Shown here: piece after piece, positions 1 through 8,688 of the stretch
Layout of the letters: the number at the start of each line of letters is the position of its first letter
How positions within the stretch are numbered: position 1 is the first letter of the stretch
Assembly: GCA_020634395.1 (NCBI GenBank)
Contig: JACKBU010000020.1
Span: 1-64,000, forward strand
Direction of reading: 5' to 3'
DNA length: 64,000 bases
Source: Ardenticatenaceae bacterium
GTDB lineage: Bacteria > Chloroflexota > Anaerolineae > Promineifilales > Promineifilaceae
Position numbers and translations under genes: made by a program
The notes under the pieces: generated by a model
The model's database searches: none
Told to the model about the DNA's origin: nothing
Seen by the model: only the letters and a program-made list of their open reading frames with translations

Positions 1-2130
1 ACCACTTTTTATGCCGCCGGTCCGTTTGCCCGGCTGCGAGCGCTGTGGCAGTATGTGCGCCGGCAGAAAACTCCCGCCTGCCTCTCGCGCCAGCAGCGGC
101 AAGACCTGTTTGCCGGCCCTCTGGACGTACTGGCCATTGAAGTGGACACGGCCGTGCAGCCGCAGTTTTTCCAACAGGTGCAGCAGGCTTTCCCCGACCT
201 GGAGTATTACGACGCCGATGTGCCGGTGTCGGTGCAGTATGCCGCCCGCTTCAACTGGTTTCCCACGCTGCCGGGTCTGGTGCAGACGGATGAACAGAAC
301 CACGTGCTGGCCGTGACGCCGCTGGTCAGCCGGTGGGCGGTCGAACGGCCGCTGCCGCCGCTGCGCATCCTGACCATCACGCCGGACTGTGACCCGGCGC
401 TGAGCAGTCCGCAGCAAATCACTCTCAGTTTTGGCGGCAAGGCGGTGCGCTATAAGCTGGATAATCCCCGGCTGCTGCTCATCGGCCTGCAGGCGCAGCT
501 GCGGCGCCACGATCCGGATCTGATTTTGACGCAGTGGGGCGACACCTGGCTTTTTCCCTTACTGCGCCGCTGGTCCAGAGAAAGCGGCGTTGCCTTTCAT
601 CCCAGCCGCGATCCGTTTCGCGCCTGGCAAATGAAACAGGCCAGCAGCTATTTTACCTATGGCATGGTCCTGTACCGGGGGGCGCAAACGCATCTGTTTG
701 GCCGCTGGCACATTGACGTGAAAAATGCCCTGATGTTTCAGGAGTATGACCTGGCCGGGGTGTTGGAACAGACGGCCGTCAGCGGGATGCCGGTGCAGGC
801 CATGGCCCGCCGCAGTCCGGGGGCCGGTATCACTGCCATGCAGATGATTACCGCTTTGCAGCGAGAGGTGTTGATCCCGGTCACGAAGCAGCAGGCCGAA
901 CGGTATAAAAGCGTGCGCCTGCTGCTGCGCTCCGACCGGGGCGGGCTTGTTTTTCAGCCACAGCTTGGGCTGCACGCGGATGTGGTAGAGATTGATTTTG
1001 TGTCCATGTACCCGTCGATCATCACCCACTTCAACATTTCGCCGGAGACAGTGGGGCAAACGGGTGGGGAAACGGCTGTTGTGCCCGAGCTAGGCATGCC
1101 CATTGACCAGAGCCACACCGGCCTGCTGCCGGAAACGCTCGCCCCGCTGCTGCATAAGCGCATCGCCATCAAAAAGCAGCTGGCCGCCCTGACGCGGTTG
1201 GACTGCCGCCGACCGGCGTTGAGCGCCCGGGCAGCGGCCTTGAAGTGGCTGCTGGTGGTGGCGTTTGGCTATGCCGGGTACAAGCGAGCGCGGTTTGGCC
1301 GCATTGAGGCCCACGAAGCGATTACGGCATACAGCCGGGAAGCGCTGCTGCGCGCCAAAGAGGCGGCTGAGAGTCTGGGTTATGCTGTGCTTCATCTGTA
1401 CGTGGATGGATTATGGGTGCAGCGCCGGGGTATCAAAACGGCCGTGGCCGTGCAGCCGCTGCTGGAGGCCATCGAAGAAGTGACCGGCCTGCCTATAGCT
1501 CTGGAAGGGTTTTATCGCTGGATTGCGTTTCTGCCGTCGAAGCGGGATGGGCGGGTGCCTGTGCCCAACCGCTACTTTGGCGTTTTTGAGGATGGCGTGG
1601 TGAAAACGCGGGGCATCGAGCTGCGGCGGCACGATACGCCGCCCTTTGTTGCCGGGGCGCAGGGGGAGATACTCGGTTATCTGGCCAAACAGGTGCGGGG
1701 AGAGCCAACGGCCGTACTGACCAACTATCGGGCGGATATTGTGGAGCTGGTGCACGGCCGTTTGCAGGCTCTGCGCCGGGGCATGGTGGACCCGGCCGAC
1801 CTGCTGCTGGCGCAGCGCTTGAGCCGAGAGGTCGCCGAATATGCCATGCCCTCGCCGGCCGCGCGGGCCGCTGCCCAGCTGCAGGCCGTGGGCAAAGACC
1901 GGCATCCGGGGCAGCGGATCCAGTTTGTGCTCACGCGAGGGGAGCCAGACGTGTACGCCTGGGGGCTGCCACAGTCGCTGGACCTGCGCCGTGTGGACGT
2001 GCCGCGATATGAAGAGTTGACGCTGCGAGCAGTGCAAACGGTCTTGCAGCCCTGGGGCGTTTCGCGGGGAGTGCTGGCGGATTGGCTGGCGGACGGCTGG
2101 TGGCAAGCCCGGCTGCCGCTGTTAGCGTAA
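1..2130 (+). CDS. Family B DNA polymerase-like protein, 5' end cut by window edge
   Basis: The reading frame is open from base 1, so the true start lies outside the window; the GTG at 55 is only an internal possibility. The protein resembles family B DNA polymerases. A degenerate exonuclease-like region contains DPDLILTQWGD. Motif A, DFVSMYPSII, is near residue 314 counted from base 55. A motif B-like Lys helix ending FGYAGYKR is near 397-412, and a motif C-like YVDGLW near 449. In active polymerases motif C is YxDTDS; here the second aspartate is replaced by leucine, and the usual Asn-Ser of motif B is Val-Val. Polymerase activity may therefore be altered or lost. The frame is otherwise intact over 690 codons, so the gene is under selection for some function. 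The family is clear, the enzymatic status is inference. Confidence 0.8.
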   Translation, partial: TTFYAAGPFARLRALWQYVRRQKTPACLSRQQRQDLFAGPLDVLAIEVDTAVQPQFFQQVQQAFPDLEYYDADVPVSVQYAARFNWFPTLPGLVQTDEQNHVLAVTPLVSRWAVERPLPPLRILTITPDCDPALSSPQQITLSFGGKAVRYKLDNPRLLLIGLQAQLRRHDPDLILTQWGDTWLFPLLRRWSRESGVAFHPSRDPFRAWQMKQASSYFTYGMVLYRGAQTHLFGRWHIDVKNALMFQEYDLAGVLEQTAVSGMPVQAMARRSPGAGITAMQMITALQREVLIPVTKQQAERYKSVRLLLRSDRGGLVFQPQLGLHADVVEIDFVSMYPSIITHFNISPETVGQTGGETAVVPELGMPIDQSHTGLLPETLAPLLHKRIAIKKQLAALTRLDCRRPALSARAAALKWLLVVAFGYAGYKRARFGRIEAHEAITAYSREALLRAKEAAESLGYAVLHLYVDGLWVQRRGIKTAVAVQPLLEAIEEVTGLPIALEGFYRWIAFLPSKRDGRVPVPNRYFGVFEDGVVKTRGIELRRHDTPPFVAGAQGEILGYLAKQVRGEPTAVLTNYRADIVELVHGRLQALRRGMVDPADLLLAQRLSREVAEYAMPSPAARAAAQLQAVGKDRHPGQRIQFVLTRGEPDVYAWGLPQSLDLRRVDVPRYEELTLRAVQTVLQPWGVSRGVLADWLADGWWQARLPLLA

Positions 2131-2239
2131 CAAGGGCCTCTGTATTTGGGGCATGACGATGTTCAGAGTGATACTGCCGCCTTCAATTATCCAGGCACAT
2201 TCAGCCATGCCGTAGGAAGTGAGATGCCGCGTTTGGACG

Positions 2240-2305
2240 TGTGTAGTGCCGCCGCCGGCCGACGTGATAGTCGTCCAGGATCAGCAGGAAGGGGACAGGC
2301 ACGGC
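2240..2305 (-). pseudogene. Remnant of a MalT/LuxR-type STAND regulator (Walker B piece)
   Basis: Read on the minus strand this piece encodes VPVPFLLILDDYHVGRRR. The LLILDDYH core matches the Walker B region of MalT-like regulators, including the intact one at 21825-24548 in this window (ILVLDDYHV). Nothing recognisable surrounds it and no long frame continues on either side. The gap 2131-2339 otherwise holds nothing I can name. It is best read as the last trace of a deleted regulator gene. Confidence 0.4.
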
Positions 2306-2339
2306 ACATTGGTACCTCGTTGATTAAATTTTTGGTAGC

Positions 2340-3134
2340 TCAAGCCTCTGCCCGATTTGTTTCAAACCAGCGAACCGCGTAATCGACCAATGCCCGCTGA
2401 CGCATCAAACGCACGGTTGCCTCGGCAACTTTGCCAATAATGACTTCATTGGTTTTTCGTTCAAACGACTCGCCAATCTCGACAAAGTTGTCCATGCCGA
2501 TTGCTTCATCGTAATAAGTGACCCATTGGCGACGGCCGTTGACAAACATAGCCGATCCATTATCTTCCCGTTCTTTGAAAGGATAATCAGCCCAATAATC
2601 AGCTAGATGTAGCGAGGTGTTACGGTCATAGCCCACACCCATCAGCAATATCCAGCCATCCAAATCGTAGACACGACCAACAAGCGATTGTTCGGCCACA
2701 CTATTGTTGAGGGCTTGATTGGCGGTAACAAACTCAGCCTGTTTGTCCCATGCTGCAAAAGAGAACGCCGGATGACTACTGCGCCGCACGCCGGGGTACG
2801 TTCGGAAGCACTCATTAATCATCCCCATCCGATTGCTAGGTGTGATTTCAGGGCGATATGGGGGCATTTCTGCCCGAATTGTGTCCCACTGTTCTGGGGT
2901 AAACGGGTTACGTCCCCAAGTAGAGGGATCAGTATTGTTGGTGCTGTTTGTGGGCATAACCAGTGTACCTTCAGGACTAATCACCTCCATCAAAGCATCG
3001 ACCACTGTGGGGGCATCGCCCAGTACATGCTTGCCCAAAGCTTTCATGGAAGTGTGTACCAACACTGTTTGTCCTGGTTGGATACCTAAGTTTTTCAAAT
3101 CATATACAAGTGTTTGCGTAGTAATAATTAACAT
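2340..3134 (-). CDS. AAC(3)-family aminoglycoside N-acetyltransferase-like protein
   Basis: 264 residues, the usual length of the antibiotic N-acetyltransferase family that transfers acetyl from acetyl-CoA to the 3-amino group of aminoglycosides. Family signatures are present: an N-terminal GIQPGQTVLVHTSMKALG segment, the RRSSHPAFSFAAWD motif in the middle, and ILLMGVGYDRNTSLHLADYW in the acetyl-CoA/substrate region. The start at 3134 has only a weak ribosome site. The gene stands alone between a decayed regulator and an IS256 relic. Many environmental members of this family (YokD-like) do not confer resistance, so the substrate is uncertain; the family assignment is firm. Confidence 0.85.
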   Translation of the reverse strand: MLIITTQTLVYDLKNLGIQPGQTVLVHTSMKALGKHVLGDAPTVVDALMEVISPEGTLVMPTNSTNNTDPSTWGRNPFTPEQWDTIRAEMPPYRPEITPSNRMGMINECFRTYPGVRRSSHPAFSFAAWDKQAEFVTANQALNNSVAEQSLVGRVYDLDGWILLMGVGYDRNTSLHLADYWADYPFKEREDNGSAMFVNGRRQWVTYYDEAIGMDNFVEIGESFERKTNEVIIGKVAEATVRLMRQRALVDYAVRWFETNRAEA

Positions 3135-3205
3135 TTTTAGATTTACTTGACATGGTTCATTTCAAGAAAATGAGCCTTACAATTTTTGATTCGTGACACG
3201 TGAGC

Positions 3206-3554
3206 GGTGTACTCTGGCAGCGATGTCAATGCCACTTACAGCGGAATGCATAGGCATACGTACCGTGTAAAGTGATGCAGCGGGAAGTGGCCGCTGACAT
3301 CCATGCTATTTTCATCACGGCCACCCGGCAGGATGCCGAAGCACTGTTGGCGAAAACGGTACAAGAATACGCAACCAGAGCGGCAAAGTTAGCGGATTGG
3401 CTGGAGCAAAACATCTCGGAAGGATTGGCCGTTTTTGCTTTTCCAGACATTCATCGGCGGTCATTGGGCACGACCAATTCGCTGGAGCGGCTTAATCGTG
3501 AGATTCGTCGCCGTTCCCGTGTCGCCACGTTGTTCCCAACGAAGCGTCCTGCCC
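3206..3554 (+). pseudogene. IS256-family transposase remnant with amber stop and frameshift
   Basis: The translation WQRCQCHLQRNA then stop then AYVPCKVMQREVAADI matches the C-terminal third of IS256-type (mutator) transposases. The frame is interrupted by TAG at 3251-3253 where the family has glutamine. Downstream the conserved TTNSLERLNREIRRRSRV segment is intact. A one-base shift near 3538 then breaks the ending (FPTKRP in one frame, NEASC in the other). The N-terminal part with the first catalytic aspartates is missing and no inverted ends were found. This is a dead insertion sequence. Confidence 0.8.
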
Positions 3555-3718
3555 ACATATAGAGAATAGTAACCACCCGTGTAAGGTCCGCATTTAGCAA
3601 GTCTGAGTGAACGATGTTAGGTATGGCGGGTAACGGCCGTTTTGTGTGGCTCCATGAACAAATGAAAAAGTTTTTGCAGGTTAAAGCTGCACTGGAATTT
3701 TTCTTCCAACATGCAGGT

Positions 3719-4690
3719 CTAATCAAACCAGCCGCGACTTTTGAAGTACCACAATAAACCAAGAGAAATAATACCCATAATGACAACGGCCATCAGCGAA
3801 CCATTTGCTACTTTCAAAAATCGCATATCGAGGAAGTTCATGCCAAAAAAACCGGTCATAAAGGTTAATGGTAAAAAAATGGCGGAGATAATGGTCAGAA
3901 TGCGTAAGCGTTTTTCTGAGGATTCATGATGTAGTACGGTGAAATCGTCCTGTAAATCTTTGACACGGCCGTTTAACCGGGTAATCGCTCTTAGCCCATG
4001 CTCAGCATCACTGATCAGGTCATTAAAATAGGCCTCCTGGCCTGCGGTGTTAATGACCGTGTCATCATGGATAACCAATGATTTCGCACAATACAGTTGA
4101 TCTTCACAAATGAACTCCAGCTGAGTCAGCTGCCGTTTCAAATCGGTGATGTCATTGGGATCGACGTCATCAGGGTTCTGAATAAGCCTTTTTTCCAGAA
4201 GATTCAATCGCTGCCTGTAAACCAGACTTTGGGTAACCGTCTTTTCAGTGAAGTAATTAATCAGTAAGTACAGCAAGTTAGCTGTGCTTCCTATTGTGAG
4301 TTCGTTATCTTCTTGTAAAAAGTTAACAAATTCAGGTAATGGCCCTACCTCCCCCTGTCTGATAGAAACGATTAAATCAGCGAGGCAAATAATAGAAAGG
4401 TATGCAACTTCACCATACTCGTGGCCTGCGTTGGTGGGAAATTCAATGTAGATAGCATCTGAATAACGATCCACCAATGTGCTGTGGTCGGGAGATAAAC
4501 AATCCTCCAAAATGAGCGGGTGAAGATTTAGATTTTTTAAATTTTCTGTCAGCTCTACCTTATTAGTGTCTTCTATGATAAGCCAATATGGATGCCTGGG
4601 GTCTTTGTTTTGCAACACAGAATCCCATCCAGGCCAATCGACCGCGGTAATAAAGGCATCCTCAGAAAGTCGGTAACAGTTCGTTTTCAT
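3719..4690 (-). CDS. corA: CorA-family magnesium/divalent cation channel
   Basis: 323 residues with a large soluble N-terminal domain and two C-terminal membrane segments. The loop after the first one carries the diagnostic Gly-Met-Asn (TGFFGMNF), and the protein ends in a charged tail, SRGWFD. These are the features of CorA pentameric channels that import Mg2+ (also Co2+ or Ni2+) through the inner membrane. It is followed upstream on the same strand by a SulP transporter gene (38-base gap) and a patatin-like gene, so the three may be co-transcribed. Family assignment is firm; ion preference is not shown by the sequence. Confidence 0.9.
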   Translation of the reverse strand: MKTNCYRLSEDAFITAVDWPGWDSVLQNKDPRHPYWLIIEDTNKVELTENLKNLNLHPLILEDCLSPDHSTLVDRYSDAIYIEFPTNAGHEYGEVAYLSIICLADLIVSIRQGEVGPLPEFVNFLQEDNELTIGSTANLLYLLINYFTEKTVTQSLVYRQRLNLLEKRLIQNPDDVDPNDITDLKRQLTQLEFICEDQLYCAKSLVIHDDTVINTAGQEAYFNDLISDAEHGLRAITRLNGRVKDLQDDFTVLHHESSEKRLRILTIISAIFLPLTFMTGFFGMNFLDMRFLKVANGSLMAVVIMGIISLGLLWYFKSRGWFD

Positions 4691-4728
4691 CTCGTTATCC
4701 TGCCATACCTATTCGGCCATTTATATTT

Positions 4729-6429
4729 TTACAGCTTCGCGTATGAATCATCATTCTGCGTTGCAATCCAGGCTTGTGCATCAGCCAAAGCTCTCTTGAG
4801 CGGTTCAAAAAACCGTGGATCAGCAGGAATGATGTCTTCGTCACCCAGTAAAGCCATCAACTCTGTGTCCTTCAACTGTTCCATGACGCCTTCGCTGACA
4901 CCGGTCAATATCAGTTTGTTGCCGGTGGCATCCAGTTTTTGGGCGTAGCGCTCAATGACGCGTACAAACGTGCTGCCAATTTTATCCCGGTCGCGCAAGA
5001 TGATGATCACGACGGCGTGACGGGCAACGCCTATCTCAGGGAGTTGGCTCTCAAAATATGCTGCACCAGCAAAAAACAGACTGCCGACGGGCAAAAGAAT
5101 GACAATCTCCCCGCTGCTCAGTGTATCCGGCACTGCTTCTTCGATATAAGAGCCATCCGGCAGCGGCACAACACGCTCGATCCGGACTTCATCAGCCGAT
5201 TGGTAGATGAACATGATGCCGGAGAAGAGAACGCCCACGCTTACAGCGATTTGCAGCGGGGCAAACAGGGTAATGATGAAGGTGATCAGCATAACGGCCG
5301 TTGGCACCCGCCCCGTCCGCCACACTCGTTCAATTCCCTCTTTATTGATCATCTGCACACCGACAACAATCAGGGTTCCGGCCAGGGTTGTCATCGGAAT
5401 ACTTTCAATAAAAGGGATGATTAACATGACACAAACGGCCGTCAAAATACCCGTAAAAATGTTCGCCCAGCGAGACTTGCCGCCGATACTCTGGAGCTGA
5501 ATCGTCCCCGAAACTGAGCCGCCAACTGGTAAACCACCCACCAGGCCGACAGCCATATTGGCCACACCCTGTCCCCGGAAATCCCCGGATGGGTCTGGAT
5601 AATCCCCATCTGGATTGGGAATCCCCTGGCTGACACCCACTGCTTGCACCAGCGCGATGATGGCAATGGTGAGCGCCGGTAAAATCATAGGCGGTATCAA
5701 GGACAGCGTGGGCAGGTTCAAAGCAGGCAAGGAACGGGGGATGGCCGTGGTGTCACCAACCATGGCGACAGAATCCAATCCTGACAGAAAGACCAACAAA
5801 GTGGTCAGGATCACGCCGACGGCAAAACTGTAGCGCTCATATTTAGTCTGGTTGATACCCACAATTAAGGCGATGGTTAGCAGCCCAACCAACAGCGTCG
5901 GCCAATTAAACTGCTGCCACTGAAAGAGGGTGTCAATCGCCTGAAACACTTTTTGGTTGGCACTGCTGACATAGCCCGTGAGATCGGCCAACTGGCTTAA
6001 GATTGTCAGGATACCCAGGCCGCTGAGAAAGCCGGTCATGACGGCATTGGAAACAAAACGGGCCACAAATCCCAGTTTCAGTATACCGAAAATAAACATG
6101 AACAAGCCTACCAGAAACGATAGGACAACTAAATATGTCAACTGTTCACTTTTAGGGACGCCGACTAAGGCGTCCAGGGTAGCCAGAGAGGTGGCACTGG
6201 TGGAATCCACGTTCATGATCACGGAACTGGTAAACAGGGCCGCGATGGGTGTCCCAATTATCATGGAGTAGAGGCCATAAACCGGGTTGACGCCTGCTAA
6301 AACCCCATTGGCAATGCCGCCCGGAATCGAGACGATCGCATTCACCAAACCGGCTACCAGGTCGCCGGTAAAGACAGGGCGTGGTACACGCAAACCAGTG
6401 GAAGTCGTCTTAATTTCTTCTTTGCTCAT
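4729..6429 (-). CDS. SulP-family anion transporter with C-terminal STAS domain
   Basis: 566 residues. The N-terminal two thirds is a SulP/SLC26 membrane domain with the signature region GIANGVLAGVNPVYGLYSMI near residue 40-58 and about a dozen hydrophobic segments. The last ~130 residues form a cytoplasmic STAS domain (EIVILLPVGSLFFAGAAYFE and following). SulP proteins move sulfate, bicarbonate or related anions. It lies between corA and a patatin-like gene on the same strand, with a second SulP gene at 13911 in the same neighbourhood. The shared surroundings with an arylsulfatase favour sulfate, but bicarbonate cannot be excluded. Confidence 0.88.
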   Translation of the reverse strand: MSKEEIKTTSTGLRVPRPVFTGDLVAGLVNAIVSIPGGIANGVLAGVNPVYGLYSMIIGTPIAALFTSSVIMNVDSTSATSLATLDALVGVPKSEQLTYLVVLSFLVGLFMFIFGILKLGFVARFVSNAVMTGFLSGLGILTILSQLADLTGYVSSANQKVFQAIDTLFQWQQFNWPTLLVGLLTIALIVGINQTKYERYSFAVGVILTTLLVFLSGLDSVAMVGDTTAIPRSLPALNLPTLSLIPPMILPALTIAIIALVQAVGVSQGIPNPDGDYPDPSGDFRGQGVANMAVGLVGGLPVGGSVSGTIQLQSIGGKSRWANIFTGILTAVCVMLIIPFIESIPMTTLAGTLIVVGVQMINKEGIERVWRTGRVPTAVMLITFIITLFAPLQIAVSVGVLFSGIMFIYQSADEVRIERVVPLPDGSYIEEAVPDTLSSGEIVILLPVGSLFFAGAAYFESQLPEIGVARHAVVIIILRDRDKIGSTFVRVIERYAQKLDATGNKLILTGVSEGVMEQLKDTELMALLGDEDIIPADPRFFEPLKRALADAQAWIATQNDDSYAKL

Positions 6430-6486
6430 GGTTTATTACTCCGGCGCAGCAGAAGGCTTGCCTGTGTGTGGGTCCAAAGCCGGGAA

Positions 6487-7596
6487 CTACAAATGGGCAT
6501 TTTCTAAATAGGCTTGCATGGCTTTGCTGCCCGCTTTAACCAACGCTTGAACGCGTTCATCACTCATATCAAAATCCATCGTGGTGTACCCTTTGGCAGG
6601 CAGGCGGCAGATATTATTAGGATACGTGCTGGCAACAATCCGGTCGTGGGCGCGTGTGAAGGTATCGACCAGATTGTTTATGTGTTGATTGATTTGGGTC
6701 AACTGTTGGCTTGTTTTGCTGTTGTCTTTTTTTGCTGGCGGCTGTGTTTGGGTAGACTCGGACACAGGCAAACTGGTATCAATATAAAGACCAATGGCAT
6801 GGCTGTTTGGTGCCGGACTGCCCATTAATCGGGTAATAAGGGGCAAATCGGCGAGAACCAAATCCAGAGGCAAATTGGAGACGACGCCTCCATCGACAAT
6901 GGTGTGCCCAGTGATATCGCGTCCATGGTAAGGTCCCCACGCTTCTTGCCATGTCACGCCTTGCCACACCAGGGGTATGCTCATTGACATGCGAATGGCC
7001 CAGGCTACCGGTAAATGAGGGGTGGTGATGTGGTTGAGCACTAAACGGCTGGTGTCATCTAAATCGGTGGCCACGGCCGTTACCTGGCTGCTGGTTGCTT
7101 CATAAAATTCAGCAAAGGTGGCTTCCGCCATTGATTTCTTGGCTAACTCTTCGTGTATCCATCCAAGGAAAGTATTGCCGCCATACGCGCCGCCAAATTC
7201 GACGAAAGAAAATATCTCACGAAACGCCGCGCTTTTCAGGAAGGCGTGCATGACGTTTTTCATGAACTTTTCCTGTTCATGTGGGGGAATAAATGAAATT
7301 TCCGTATCACGGACCAAAGCGTAGAGCAGGCTCTGGTCAATGGCCTCATCCGGAAACGTTTCTGGCACATCGCGCAGCGTATTTAGCCGGGCTCTGCCGT
7401 TTGGCAGCTTTTCGGTGAAGATACCGACAATTTCCTCGGCTGAAAATCCGGCCCCCAGGAGAACGGCCGTTATCGCCCCCGCCGACGTGCCCACCAACCT
7501 GCCAAATTGATGCCCACTGTTTAATAATGCTTGCACCGCACCGCAGTGGACAATGCCTTTCGCACCCCCACCAGCAAAAACAAGGTCAATTTCCAT
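6487..7596 (-). CDS. Patatin-like phospholipase
   Basis: 369 residues. The oxyanion-hole motif GGGAKG is at residues 9-14, the nucleophile motif G-T-S-A-G at 36-40 (Ser38), and the catalytic DGG at 235-237 (Asp235). Together these give the Ser-Asp dyad of patatin-family acyl hydrolases, which act on membrane lipids. There is no signal peptide, so it is probably cytosolic and acts on the inner leaflet. A long acidic/Gln-rich linker near 290-320 precedes a short C-terminal region. It is probably the first gene of a minus-strand run with the SulP and corA genes (57-base gap to SulP). Confidence 0.9.
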   Translation of the reverse strand: MEIDLVFAGGGAKGIVHCGAVQALLNSGHQFGRLVGTSAGAITAVLLGAGFSAEEIVGIFTEKLPNGRARLNTLRDVPETFPDEAIDQSLLYALVRDTEISFIPPHEQEKFMKNVMHAFLKSAAFREIFSFVEFGGAYGGNTFLGWIHEELAKKSMAEATFAEFYEATSSQVTAVATDLDDTSRLVLNHITTPHLPVAWAIRMSMSIPLVWQGVTWQEAWGPYHGRDITGHTIVDGGVVSNLPLDLVLADLPLITRLMGSPAPNSHAIGLYIDTSLPVSESTQTQPPAKKDNSKTSQQLTQINQHINNLVDTFTRAHDRIVASTYPNNICRLPAKGYTTMDFDMSDERVQALVKAGSKAMQAYLENAHL

Positions 7597-7627
7597 TGGC
7601 TACCTCCCTTGACAATATTACCTCAAC

Positions 7628-7830
7628 TTACTCGTTCATGGGACTCATCACTTCACTATCTGAGCCGTTTATCGAACGCTTGGCCCGCAGCGCGGCACTG
7701 AGCATAAACGTGAAGATGGGCATAACGAAAATACCTTGGTTGATGTCTTAATACCCCAGCTAATGATAAAAATGCTGGCAAAGCCAACCAGTAAAAATAC
7801 CACAGGGTAGGATTTAGTTGAATCTCTCAT
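7628..7830 (-). pseudogene. Frameshifted small membrane protein gene
   Basis: From an ATG at 7830 the frame reads MRDSTKSYPVVFLLVGFAS and a hydrophobic run to SWGIK, then loses coding character. In another frame the sequence continues plausibly as GIFVMPIFTFMLSAALRAKR and ends SEVMSPMNE at the TAA at 7628-7630. Joined, the two parts make a two-helix membrane protein of about 67 residues. The distance from start to stop is not a multiple of three, which fits a single frameshift near 7738. It could also be a sequencing error. No function is recognised. Confidence 0.4.
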
Positions 7831-8214
7831 GGCACTGTTTCTTGACCTGACAAATGACTTGTATTGAAAACCCCTGCGCCCTCCTTGCTCAATCAACCTC
7901 TAGGATTGGCATCGTTGAACAATAACTTACACAGCAACGAATGGCTGCAATATTATATTTATTAACGAGATTGGCAACTGATGAAATGGAAGCTTTGGAG
8001 CAAGTGATAATCTCGCTCCATCTCAACTCTCCCGTAAAATCATCCACCTTTCTACCCCATTGGGGTATTACAACAGCCCGGCAAACACCTATAATGAAAC
8101 TGAGTTTCAGCTTTACATTGTTTTGCAAGGTAATAGTACGCTGCAGCAGGGGTGCTACAGCCAGGTTTGAATTTTGGCACAGTCTTAAGACAAACTGAAA
8201 AAGGAAAACAGATC

Positions 8215-8460
8215 ATGCAGCCTCCTTATGATTGCTCTGGTATCTACACTATCCACATAGCCGGCAGGCTGGATGAGAGCTGGGCGGATCGTTTAGGGGG
8301 TTTAACCATCACGACTGTTGATCAGGAGGATGACAGCAGCCAGCCAGTAACGATACTCAATGGGTGTTTACCCGATCAAGCTGCCTTATTGGGCATTTTA
8401 ACCACTTTATACAACTGGCACTATCCTTTGCTTTTTGTCAGGTATCTCAGGTCCAGTTAA
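8215..8460 (+). CDS. Small conserved-type protein, function unknown
   Basis: 81 residues from the ATG at 8215, which follows an AAAAGGAAAACA ribosome site. The pattern is a short strand-rich start (GIYTIHIAGRLDESWADRLG), then GLTIT, an acidic loop, and DQAALLGILTTLYNWHYPLL. I recall small proteins of this layout (GxLDxxWxxxxxGLTI ... DQAALxGxLxxLYxLxxPLL) in many environmental genomes without an assigned function. Its last codons overlap a decayed transporter fragment in another frame, so the very C-terminus may not be the original one. No partner can be inferred. Confidence 0.5.
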   Translation: MQPPYDCSGIYTIHIAGRLDESWADRLGGLTITTVDQEDDSSQPVTILNGCLPDQAALLGILTTLYNWHYPLLFVRYLRSS

Positions 8461-8638
8461 CAATGCCAATTTATCCCCGGTTTGTTTGGGCGGAGATGTT
8501 TTGATGCTGGTAGACGTACTGGCGATTGCCCAATCGCTGATTGTGTTGCTGCTGCTGCCGCTGGCGCTTGGGCTGCTGGTCAAATGGCGGTATGCGGAAA
8601 CGGCCGTTTCCTGGCAGCAACTGAATAAACGTTTATAG
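8435..8638 (+). pseudogene. Fragment of a membrane transporter, bile acid:sodium symporter-like
   Basis: A 67-codon open stretch without its own ribosome site. It contains a strong hydrophobic helix, IAQSLIVLLLLPLALGLLVK, followed by WRYAETAVSWQQLNK. This resembles the internal segment of BASS/ACR3-type symporters (a helix ending in LPLALGL, then a Arg/Tyr linker). Neither end of such a protein is present. It is most likely a deletion remnant; the family assignment is tentative. Confidence 0.35.
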
Positions 8639-8688
8639 GTGAGTAACTGGCAAACGTGCCAGATCAAATCATTCTAAGGAGAATAATG

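Noticed and set aside
559..1059. Long minus-strand open frame opposite the polymerase gene
   Set aside because: It is antisense to a clear family B polymerase, has no recognisable domain and no ribosome site; it is a by-product of GC-rich codon use.
1411..2106. 231-codon minus-strand open frame
   Set aside because: Antisense shadow of the polymerase gene, rich in His, Arg and Gln as expected from a reversed coding strand.
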